A stretch of DNA of 64,000 nucleotides from Paucibacter sp. KCTC 42545. GTDB taxonomy: Bacteria > Pseudomonadota > Gammaproteobacteria > Burkholderiales > Burkholderiaceae_C. Positions 55,305 through 61,765 of this stretch are shown here, piece after piece. Both the position numbers and the translations under genes were made by a program. The notes under the pieces are model-generated. The model was not told where the DNA came from and made no database searches. It was given only the letters and a program-made list of their open reading frames with translations. Position 1 is the first letter of the stretch. Each line of letters begins with the position of its first letter. Where the stretch lies: the NCBI RefSeq assembly GCF_001477625.1, contig NZ_CP013692.1, positions 1,116,001 to 1,180,000 of the forward strand. Direction: 5' to 3'.

Positions 55305-56249
55305 ATGAGCGAAACCAACAATCAAGCCGTCATCATTGCCACCCGTGAGAGCCGCCTGGCTCTGTGGCAAGCCGAACATGTCAAAGCCCGGCTGGAGGGC
55401 GAGCTGGGCCTCAGCGTCAGCCTGCTGGGCATGACCACCCGAGGCGATCAAATTCTGGACCGCAGCCTGTCCAAAGTGGGCGGCAAGGGCCTCTTCGTCA
55501 AGGAGCTGGAAACGGCGCTGGAAGAGGGCCGTGCCCGCCTGGCCGTGCATTCGCTCAAAGACGTGCCGATGGAGTTGCCCGAGGGCTTCGAGCTGGCCGC
55601 CATCCTGCAACGCGAAGACCCGCGCGACGCCCTGGTGTCCAACCGTTACGCCAGCCTGGACGAACTGCCGCAGGGCGCAGTAGTCGGCACCTCCAGCCTG
55701 CGCCGCGTGGTGCAGTTGCTGGCCTTGCGGCCGGACCTGCGCATTGAGCCTTTGCGCGGCAACCTCGACACCCGCATGCGCAAGCTTGACGACGGCGGCT
55801 ACGACGCCATCGTGCTGGCCGCCGCCGGCCTGATGCGCTTGGGCGCCGGTGCGCGCATTCGCGCCCGCTTCGGCATTGACACGATGATCCCCTGTGCCGG
55901 CCAAGGCGCTTTGGGCCTGGAGTTGCGCGCTGACGACCATGCATTGAAGGCGCAAATCCAGAGCCTGATCCACCGCCCGACCTGGCTGGCCACCTTGGCC
56001 GAACGCGCCGTGTCGCGCGCGCTGGGCGGCAGCTGCAGCGTGCCGTTGGCGGCCCATGGCCATTGGCAGGGCGATCAGCTGATCCTCGCCACGGCCTTGG
56101 GCAATGCCGAGTTGCCCAGCAGCCCCTTGCTGCGCGCCCAACTGCAAGCGGCCGTGGCCAGCGAGGCCGAGGCCGAGGCCTTGGGCCAGCAGGCCGCCCA
56201 AGCCTTGCGCGAGCAGGGTGCGGCGCGCTATTTGCCGCAAGCTTGCTGA
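55305..56249 (+). CDS. hemC: hydroxymethylbilane synthase (porphobilinogen deaminase)
   Basis: Links four porphobilinogens to hydroxymethylbilane in tetrapyrrole synthesis. The ATG at 55305 gives 314 residues. It shows [37 protein letters not shown] (key part [11 protein letters not shown]), [39 protein letters not shown] (key part [10 protein letters not shown]), and the cofactor-holding Cys in [12 protein letters not shown]. It heads the hemC-hemD-hemX-hemY unit, with hemD two bases downstream. Confidence 0.97.
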   Translation: MSETNNQAVIIATRESRLALWQAEHVKARLEGELGLSVSLLGMTTRGDQILDRSLSKVGGKGLFVKELETALEEGRARLAVHSLKDVPMELPEGFELAAILQREDPRDALVSNRYASLDELPQGAVVGTSSLRRVVQLLALRPDLRIEPLRGNLDTRMRKLDDGGYDAIVLAAAGLMRLGAGARIRARFGIDTMIPCAGQGALGLELRADDHALKAQIQSLIHRPTWLATLAERAVSRALGGSCSVPLAAHGHWQGDQLILATALGNAELPSSPLLRAQLQAAVASEAEAEALGQQAAQALREQGAARYLPQAC

Positions 56250-56251
56250 GC

Positions 56252-57037
56252 ATGCGCCTGGTGCTGACCCGCCCTCAGGGTCAGGCACCCGAGTGGCAGA
56301 AAAAGCTGGCGGCCCTGGGCGTGCAGGCCGAGAGCCTGCCCTTGCTGGAAATTGCCCCCAGCGATGGCCGCGACGCGGCCCTGGCTTGGGCGGCTTTGCC
56401 TGCGGCGGCGCTGGCATTTTTTGTCAGCCCGAATGCGGTGGAGCATTTCTTTGCCAGCCAGCCGCTGGGCCAGGCATGGCCTGCGCAAACCCTGGCCGCC
56501 TGCGTCGGGCCGGGTAGCGCCAAGGCCTTGCAGGCTTTTGGCGTGCCGGCCGCGCTGATTGTTCAGCCGCCGGCGGATGCCGCTAGCCTGGACTCAGAAC
56601 ACCTCTGGCCTTTGCTGAGCGGCTTGGATTGGCAAGGCAAATCGGTCTTGCTGCTGCGTGGCGAAGGCGGGCGTGAATGGCTGGCCGAGCGCTTGCGTGA
56701 GCGCGGCGCCCAGACGCAGGCTTTTTGCATTTATCGCCGCCGTTGCCCGGTGTTGGCGCCGCCCGAGCAGGCCTTGCTGGCCCGCATCCTGGCGCAGCCG
56801 CGCGAGCATGTTTGGTTGTTCAGCAGCGCCGAAGGGGTGGGCCATCTGGCCAGCTTGACCGAGCCGGGCCAGGACTGGTCGCAAGCCTTGTGCATCTGCA
56901 CCCATGAGCGGATTGCCGCCGCCGCCCGTGAGCTGGGTTTGACACATGTGGTTTTGACGCGACCCGACCCGCAAGCAGTCCAGCAGGCCCTGCGCCGTCT
57001 GCAGGGCGACCCCTACAATCATTTTCACCGTGAGTGA
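56252..57037 (+). CDS. hemD: uroporphyrinogen-III synthase
   Basis: Closes hydroxymethylbilane to uroporphyrinogen III with inversion of ring D. The 261 residues start at MRLVLTRPQGQAPEW. HemD is poorly conserved, but FFVSPNAVEHFF near residue 56, VGPGSAKALQAFG, LLLRGEGGREWLAERL and YRRRCP with the C-terminal HERIAAAARELGL fit the two-lobed family. Position between hemC and hemX makes the call safe. It overlaps hemX by 8 bases. Confidence 0.93.
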   Translation: MRLVLTRPQGQAPEWQKKLAALGVQAESLPLLEIAPSDGRDAALAWAALPAAALAFFVSPNAVEHFFASQPLGQAWPAQTLAACVGPGSAKALQAFGVPAALIVQPPADAASLDSEHLWPLLSGLDWQGKSVLLLRGEGGREWLAERLRERGAQTQAFCIYRRRCPVLAPPEQALLARILAQPREHVWLFSSAEGVGHLASLTEPGQDWSQALCICTHERIAAAARELGLTHVVLTRPDPQAVQQALRRLQGDPYNHFHRE

Positions 57038-58184
57038 TACCCAACAAACCCCCATCGAGTCGGCGCCCGAGCTTGGCGCCCCAAGAGCTGGCGCAGCGCT
57101 GCCCGCAGCTCAGCCTGCACTGCCTATGTGGTTACCGGTCACTGCGGGGCTGCTGGCCCTGCTGAGCCTGGGCGGCCTGGGCCTGGCATGGCAAAGCATG
57201 AGCCGGCAGCAGAGCCTGGAGCAGGAGTTGGTACGCCGCCAAGAGCTTGTGCAAAGCAATGCCAGCGAAGCCCGCAGCGCCGCCAAAAGTTCGCAAGACC
57301 TGACCCGCGACACCGCCGCCAAAGTGGCCCTGCTGGATGCACGCCTGGCTGAAGTGGCCTTGCAGCGCGGGCAGTTGGAGGAGCTGATCCAGTCCATGTC
57401 GCGCTCGCGGGACGAAAACGTGATTGGGGACATCGAAGCCTCGATCCGCGTGGCCCTGCAGCAAACAGCCATCACCGGCAGCGCCGAGCCCCTGGTCATC
57501 ACCCTGAAGTTGGCCGACGAGCGCCTGCAGCGCTACAAGCAGCCGCGCATGGAAGGTGTGCGCCGGGCCGTGGCGCGGGATATGGACCGCGTCAAGGCGG
57601 TCAGCGTGGTCGATGTGTCGACGCTGACCATCAAGCTCGACGAGGTGGTGCGACTGGTCGACGAATTGCCGCTCATCGTCAATGCTGAACAGGCCGAGGC
57701 GGTGAAGCCCAAGCCCCAGGATGAACGCAGCAAGTCTGCCGCTAAGCCTGCCAAAGCTGGGAGCGCGGGCGACAAGGCTGCTGACAGTGGTAGCCTGGCG
57801 CTGTGGTGGGCGCAGGCCAGCAAGACCTTCAGCGATACCGCGGCCCTGGTCTGGCATGAAACCCGCAGTCTGATCCGCGTCACCCGCATCGATCATCCAG
57901 AAGCCGTGTTGCTGGCCCCCGAGCAGGCCTTCTTCCTGCGCGAGAACCTCAAGTTGCGTTTGCTGAACGCGCGCCTGGCCTTGCTGAGCCGGCAGTTCGA
58001 AACGGCGCAGGCCGATCTGCGCGATAGCCAGGAGATGCTGGCCCGCTATTTCGATGGCCGTGCCTTGAAGGTCAAGGCCGCCAGCGATTTGCTGCGCCAG
58101 GTGACGGGCCAGGCCCGCCAGGTGGTGGTGCCGCGCCCGGACGACACGCTGGCCGCTTTGTCCGCCGCTGCGGCCGGCCGTTGA
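57030..58184 (+). CDS. hemX: HemX-type membrane protein
   Basis: A 384-residue inner-membrane protein starting with GTG inside the end of hemD. An Ala/Pro-rich N-terminus is followed by one membrane helix (about residues 33-53), a coiled coil (SRQQSLEQELVRRQELVQS and on) and a large domain with EASIRVALQQTAITGSAEPLV. The family is often labelled uroporphyrinogen III methyltransferase, but no such catalytic motifs are seen, so I treat it as of unproven function, likely an assembly factor in haem synthesis. Confidence 0.88.
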   Translation: MSDTQQTPIESAPELGAPRAGAALPAAQPALPMWLPVTAGLLALLSLGGLGLAWQSMSRQQSLEQELVRRQELVQSNASEARSAAKSSQDLTRDTAAKVALLDARLAEVALQRGQLEELIQSMSRSRDENVIGDIEASIRVALQQTAITGSAEPLVITLKLADERLQRYKQPRMEGVRRAVARDMDRVKAVSVVDVSTLTIKLDEVVRLVDELPLIVNAEQAEAVKPKPQDERSKSAAKPAKAGSAGDKAADSGSLALWWAQASKTFSDTAALVWHETRSLIRVTRIDHPEAVLLAPEQAFFLRENLKLRLLNARLALLSRQFETAQADLRDSQEMLARYFDGRALKVKAASDLLRQVTGQARQVVVPRPDDTLAALSAAAAGR

Positions 58185-58206
58185 TGATGATGGGAGCTTG
58201 AGTCTC

Positions 58207-59454
58207 ATGCGCACCATCATTTGGTTGGTTTTACTTTTCACGGTGGCCGTGGTGGCTGCCCTGGCCCTGGGCCGCAACGACGGGCTGGCGAGTTTTTACT
58301 GGAGCGGCTGGCGCCTGGATGTGTCGCTGAATCTGTTCTTGCTGGTGCTGGTGGGCAGCTGCTTCGCCCTGGTCACCGCCATTCAGACCATCAATGCCCT
58401 GATCAACCTGCCCCAGCGTGCCAAGGAATGGCGTTTGGCGCAGCGCGAGCGCAGCGCCCAGCTGGCTTTGCGTGAAGGCCTGGCCGAGTTCTTTGGCGCC
58501 CGCTACGGCCGCTCGCAAAAAGCGGCGCAGCGTGCCTTGACCATTCATGCGCAGACGCCTGAGCTGGAGCGTGACCACGGCTTCTTGGCGCTGGGCCATT
58601 TGCTGGCCGCTAGCAGTGCCCACCGCATGCAAGACCGCAAGCGTCGCGACGAGCAACTGGCGCTGGCACTGGACTTCTCCAAGCGCAGCTCCGCCGGCAA
58701 GGCGCAAGAAGAGGGCGCTTTGCTGTTGGCGGCGGAATGGGCTTTGGATGACCGGGACGCCAAACGCGCGTTCGACCTGCTGGCCGATCTGAGCCCCGGT
58801 GTGGCCCGCCGCACCCAGGCCTTGCGCCTGAAGCTGCAGGCCAGCCGTTTGTCCAAGCAATACCTGGAAGCCTTGCGCACGGCGCGCCTGCTGGCCAAGC
58901 ACCAGGGCTTCTCCAAGGTGGCGGCGCAGGGTCTCTTGCGTTCCTTGGCCTTTGAGGCGCTGGAAGGCGCCCGCGATGTGGATCAGCTGCGCCAGGTCTG
59001 GCAGCAGCTCGATAGCGCCGACCGGCGCGATGTGCTGGTGGCCTGCCGGGCCGCCAGCCGCTCAGCGGCGCTGGGCTCACCAGATGACGGGCGCGGCTGG
59101 CTGCGCCCCTTCTGGGACGATATCGGCGAGCTGCCGGCGGATGAGCGCGCGGTGCTGGCCGAGGCCTTGGTGCCGGTGCTGCCGGGCTTGGCGCCGGAAT
59201 GGCTGCAACGCCTGGAGTCTGCCGTGCAGCGCTTCCCGCGTGACAAGCATCTGGCCTACGCCCTGGGCCACGCCCTGGCCGAGCGCCAGCTGTGGGGCAA
59301 GGCGCGCCTGATCCTGGAACAGGTCTGCGAAGACCACAGCGTGGCCGCCAGCGCCCGGCGCCGTAGCTGGCTCACCCTGGCTCAATTGGCCACGCAGGAT
59401 GGCGATATGGAGCGGCGCGCGCGCTGCTTCGAGGCGGCCGCCGGCGTGCATTGA
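58207..59454 (+). CDS. hemY: HemY-type tetratricopeptide membrane protein
   Basis: A 415-residue protein with two N-terminal membrane helices (MRTIIWLVLLFTVAVVAALA and LFLLVLVGSCFALVTAIQ) and a C-terminal helical-repeat domain of TPR type. This is proteobacterial HemY, not the protoporphyrinogen oxidase of the same name in Bacillus. The ATG at 58207 has GGGAGC upstream; a TTG at 58198 is also in frame. ASFYWSGWRLDVSLNLFLL is a conserved part of the family. Role in haem synthesis is inferred from conserved linkage to hemCDX. Confidence 0.9.
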   Translation: MRTIIWLVLLFTVAVVAALALGRNDGLASFYWSGWRLDVSLNLFLLVLVGSCFALVTAIQTINALINLPQRAKEWRLAQRERSAQLALREGLAEFFGARYGRSQKAAQRALTIHAQTPELERDHGFLALGHLLAASSAHRMQDRKRRDEQLALALDFSKRSSAGKAQEEGALLLAAEWALDDRDAKRAFDLLADLSPGVARRTQALRLKLQASRLSKQYLEALRTARLLAKHQGFSKVAAQGLLRSLAFEALEGARDVDQLRQVWQQLDSADRRDVLVACRAASRSAALGSPDDGRGWLRPFWDDIGELPADERAVLAEALVPVLPGLAPEWLQRLESAVQRFPRDKHLAYALGHALAERQLWGKARLILEQVCEDHSVAASARRRSWLTLAQLATQDGDMERRARCFEAAAGVH

Positions 59455-59496
59455 TGTGTCGATTATTTGAAATTTCTGTGCAAGCGGAAAAAACCA

Positions 59497-59505
59497 TGCT
59501 ATAGT
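59497..59505 (+). promoter_or_regulatory. extended -10 promoter of the first tRNA-Arg
   Basis: TGCTATAGT (59497-59505) is an extended -10 element without a clear -35. The second arginine tRNA has the same TGCTATAGT at 59839-59847, with TTGAAT (59817-59822) as a possible -35 at 19-base spacing. Confidence 0.5.
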
Positions 59506-59515
59506 GCAAGGCTTC

Positions 59516-59592
59516 GCGGCTGTAGCTCAGTTGGATAGAGTACTTGGCTACGAACCAAGGGGTCGTGGGTTCGAATCCTGCCAGCCGCACCA
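59516..59592 (+). tRNA. tRNA-Arg (anticodon ACG), copy 1
   Basis: A 77-base cloverleaf with acceptor GCGGCTG/CAGCCGC, anticodon stem CTTGG/CCAAG around CTACGAA (anticodon ACG at 59550-59552, read as ICG after deamination), T stem GTGGG/CCTGC and encoded CCA. Identical to copy 2. Confidence 0.97.
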
Positions 59593-59600
59593 ACAAAGAA

Positions 59601-59633
59601 GAAACTTGATCAGTGAATAGCTAATCAAGTTTC
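59601..59633 (+). other. hairpin directly behind tRNA-Arg copy 1
   Basis: GAAACTTGAT (59601-59610) pairs exactly with ATCAAGTTTC (59624-59633) around 13 bases. It lies 8 bases after the tRNA and before the true terminator; it could guide 3' processing. Confidence 0.5.
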
Positions 59634-59652
59634 GGATTGAAGAAGAAAATAG

Positions 59653-59687
59653 AAGGGCCCGACTGAGAAATCAGTCGGGCCCTTTTT
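59653..59687 (+). terminator. strong intrinsic terminator of tRNA-Arg copy 1
   Basis: Fourteen-base perfect stem AAGGGCCCGACTGA/TCAGTCGGGCCCTT with a GAAA loop, followed by TTTTT. The rest of the gap up to the second tRNA holds nothing recognisable. Confidence 0.95.
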
Positions 59688-59859
59688 ATGTAAGGGTCTG
59701 ATTCTGTAGTTTGCAGTTTCACAGGGTTTGAAGCCTAGGCCGTTTGAGTATCTACAGGTACCCAGGCGCTTAGCAAAAGTTCAAATCTCTGAGAAATGTT
59801 TGAAATTCAAAAATATTTGAATTCACTCAAAAAAAGCATGCTATAGTAGAGGGCTTGAA

Positions 59860-59936
59860 GCGGCTGTAGCTCAGTTGGATAGAGTACTTGGCTACGAACC
59901 AAGGGGTCGTGGGTTCGAATCCTGCCAGCCGCACCA
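59860..59936 (+). tRNA. tRNA-Arg (anticodon ACG), copy 2
   Basis: Same 77 bases as copy 1, with its own extended -10 promoter (TGCTATAGT at 59839-59847) and terminator. The flanks differ from those of copy 1 apart from the promoter core, so this is not a recent tandem duplication of a larger unit. Confidence 0.97.
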
Positions 59937-59952
59937 AAATAAGAAAAAAACG

Positions 59953-59985
59953 AAAAGCCTCGATGAGTAATCATCGAGGCTTTTT
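59953..59985. terminator. terminator shared by tRNA-Arg copy 2 and the racemase gene
   Basis: AAAAGCCTCGATGA (59953-59966) pairs with TCATCGAGGCTTTT (59971-59984) around GTAA, with T runs on both strands. It lies between converging transcripts and can end both. Confidence 0.93.
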
Positions 59986-59990
59986 CAATT

Positions 59991-61100
59991 TCAGCTCGCC
60001 AAACCCAATTCGCGCAGAATCGCCTCGGTATCCGCGCCGGGCTTTGTGCCAGCCTGTGCCGGGCGCAATTGGCTGCGTGAAAAGCGCGGCGCTGCGCTGG
60101 GCTGCAATTTCCCGTCGATGCGGCTGAAATTGCCGCGCGCCAGATTGTGCGGGTGGCTGGCGGCTTCCTCCAGGCTCAGGACGGGCGCAAAACAAACGTC
60201 CGTGCCCTCCAGCAGGGTCTGCCACTGGCTTTGCGGCTTGGCCTTGATACGGGCCGCCACGCGGGCGCGCAGGGCGGGCCATTGGCGGGTGTCGAACTGG
60301 GCTTGCGGGTCGACATCTTGCAGATCAAGCCGCTGCAGCAATTCGGCATAAAACTGCGGCTCGATGGCGCCCAGGGTGACGTAGCGGCCATCGGCGCATT
60401 CAAAGCTGTCGTAGAAGGGCGAGCTGTGCAGGAAGAAGTTGTGCTGCGGCGCATCCGGCCACATGCCGGTGCCGCGCAGGGAATGAATCAGCGCGCTCAT
60501 GCAGCCCACGCCATCGACCATGGCGGCGTCGATGATCTGGCCGCGGCCGCTGCGTTGTGATTCCAGCAGGGCGCTGAGCAGGCCCAGGGCCAAAAACAGC
60601 GCGCCACCCGCCATATCGCCCAGCAAGGTGGCCGGCAGGCTAGGCGCTTGTCCGGCGCGGCTTGCCACCGACAAAGCGCCGGTGAGGGCCACATAGTTGA
60701 TGTCATGCCCGGCGGCGTGCGCCAGCGGGCCGTTTTGGCCCCAGCCGGTGACGCGGCCGTAGACCAGCTTGGGGTTGCTGGCCTCGAATACCGCAGGCCC
60801 AAGCCCCAGCCGTTCCATCACGCCGGGGCGGTAGCCTTCGATCAGCGCGTCGGCCTGATTGATCAGGGCGGTCACAGCGCGCATGCCCAGTTCGGTTTTG
60901 AGGTCCAGGCAGATGGAGCGCTTGCCGCGGTTCAGCGCGTCGCCGGTGTTCAGGCTGCGCAGGGCGGCGGGGCGCTCCACCACGGTTACCTCGGCGCCGA
61001 GGTCGGCCAGTAGCATGCCGCAGAACGGAGCGGGGCCGATGCCGGCCATTTCAACAATCTTCAATCCCTTCAGCGGACCGTTCGTTTTTTGTTCTTGCAA
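59991..61100 (-). CDS. alpha-methylacyl-CoA racemase (family III CoA-transferase fold)
   Basis: A 369-residue enzyme that interconverts R and S 2-methylacyl-CoA esters. I place the start at a TTG (61100-61098) preceded by AAGGAGG; the frame is open further upstream but has no such site. GLKIVEMAGIGPAPFCGMLLADLGAEV opens the fold (key part AGIGPAPFCGMLLADLGA). Catalytic residues known from the family are in place: His in AAGHDINYVALTG, Asp in LLGDMAGGALFLALG and Glu in SFECADGRYVTLGAIEPQFY. This set favours racemase over CoA-transferase. It probably serves branched-chain or sterol-type acyl degradation. Confidence 0.88.
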   Translation of the reverse strand: MQEQKTNGPLKGLKIVEMAGIGPAPFCGMLLADLGAEVTVVERPAALRSLNTGDALNRGKRSICLDLKTELGMRAVTALINQADALIEGYRPGVMERLGLGPAVFEASNPKLVYGRVTGWGQNGPLAHAAGHDINYVALTGALSVASRAGQAPSLPATLLGDMAGGALFLALGLLSALLESQRSGRGQIIDAAMVDGVGCMSALIHSLRGTGMWPDAPQHNFFLHSSPFYDSFECADGRYVTLGAIEPQFYAELLQRLDLQDVDPQAQFDTRQWPALRARVAARIKAKPQSQWQTLLEGTDVCFAPVLSLEEAASHPHNLARGNFSRIDGKLQPSAAPRFSRSQLRPAQAGTKPGADTEAILRELGLAS

Positions 61101-61144
61101 GATGCCTCCTTGATTGCCTTTGCACAGCGCAGACAATACACGGC

Positions 61145-61723
61145 ATGAACAAGGCATTCACCAAGGAAAACGATGGGCCCGACGATGACGAGGACGGCTC
61201 CCCCTCACTGCCCGCCATACCGCCGGGCACGCGCAACTACCTGACGCCGCAAGGCTACGCCCGGCTGCGCGCCGAGTTCATGAGCTTGCTGGACGAAGAA
61301 CGACCCAAAATCGTCGAAATCGTCTCCTGGGCGGCCAAGAATGGCGATCGCTCGGAAAACGGTGACTACCTCTACGGCAAGAAGCGCTTGCGCGAAATCG
61401 ACCGCCGCCTGCGCTTTCTGACCAAGCGCCTGGACATCGCCGAAGTGGCCGACCCGAGCTTGCACTACGGCAGCGATCAGATCTTCTTCGGCGCCACCGT
61501 CACCTACGCCACCGCCAAGGGGGATGAGCGCACCATCACCATCAAGGGCATCGACGAGGCCGACAACCTGGCCGGCGAGGTCAGCTGGATTGCCCCGATT
61601 GCCCGGGTGCTGCTGAAGGCGCGCGAGGGCGATGAGCTGCAACTGATGACGCCGGGCGGCATCGAGCAGATTGAGGTGCTGGAGGTGAAGTACCCGGCGC
61701 CCAGCACCGAAGGCAAGGCCTGA
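61145..61723 (+). CDS. greB: transcription elongation factor GreB
   Basis: Binds in the secondary channel of RNA polymerase and stimulates cleavage of backtracked RNA. The 192 residues have a longer, acidic N-terminus (about 28 residues, DGPDDDEDGSPS) before NYLTPQGYARLRAEFMSLLDEERP. The coiled-coil tip bears the essential acidic pair region in AAKNGDRSENGDYLYGKKRLREIDRR (key part NGDRSENGDYLYGKKRL), which marks GreB rather than GreA. The C-terminal FKBP-like domain follows. Divergent from the racemase gene and convergent with spoT, though transcription and (p)ppGpp control are functionally related. Confidence 0.96.
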   Translation: MNKAFTKENDGPDDDEDGSPSLPAIPPGTRNYLTPQGYARLRAEFMSLLDEERPKIVEIVSWAAKNGDRSENGDYLYGKKRLREIDRRLRFLTKRLDIAEVADPSLHYGSDQIFFGATVTYATAKGDERTITIKGIDEADNLAGEVSWIAPIARVLLKAREGDELQLMTPGGIEQIEVLEVKYPAPSTEGKA

Positions 61724-61732
61724 GCCACGGTT

Positions 61733-61760
61733 CTCCGGCCTAAGTCGGAGATTGCCGGAG
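61733..61760. terminator. hairpin between converging greB and spoT
   Basis: CTCCGGC (61733-61739) pairs with GCCGGAG (61754-61760) around 14 bases; an alternative inner pairing CTCCG/CGGAG exists. There is no T run. Confidence 0.4.
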
Positions 61761-61765
61761 TGGTA

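Noticed and set aside
59516..59936. The duplicated tRNA-Arg genes as attL/attR ends of an integrated element.
   Set aside because: Only about 270 bases lie between them, with a terminator and promoter and no integrase or cargo.
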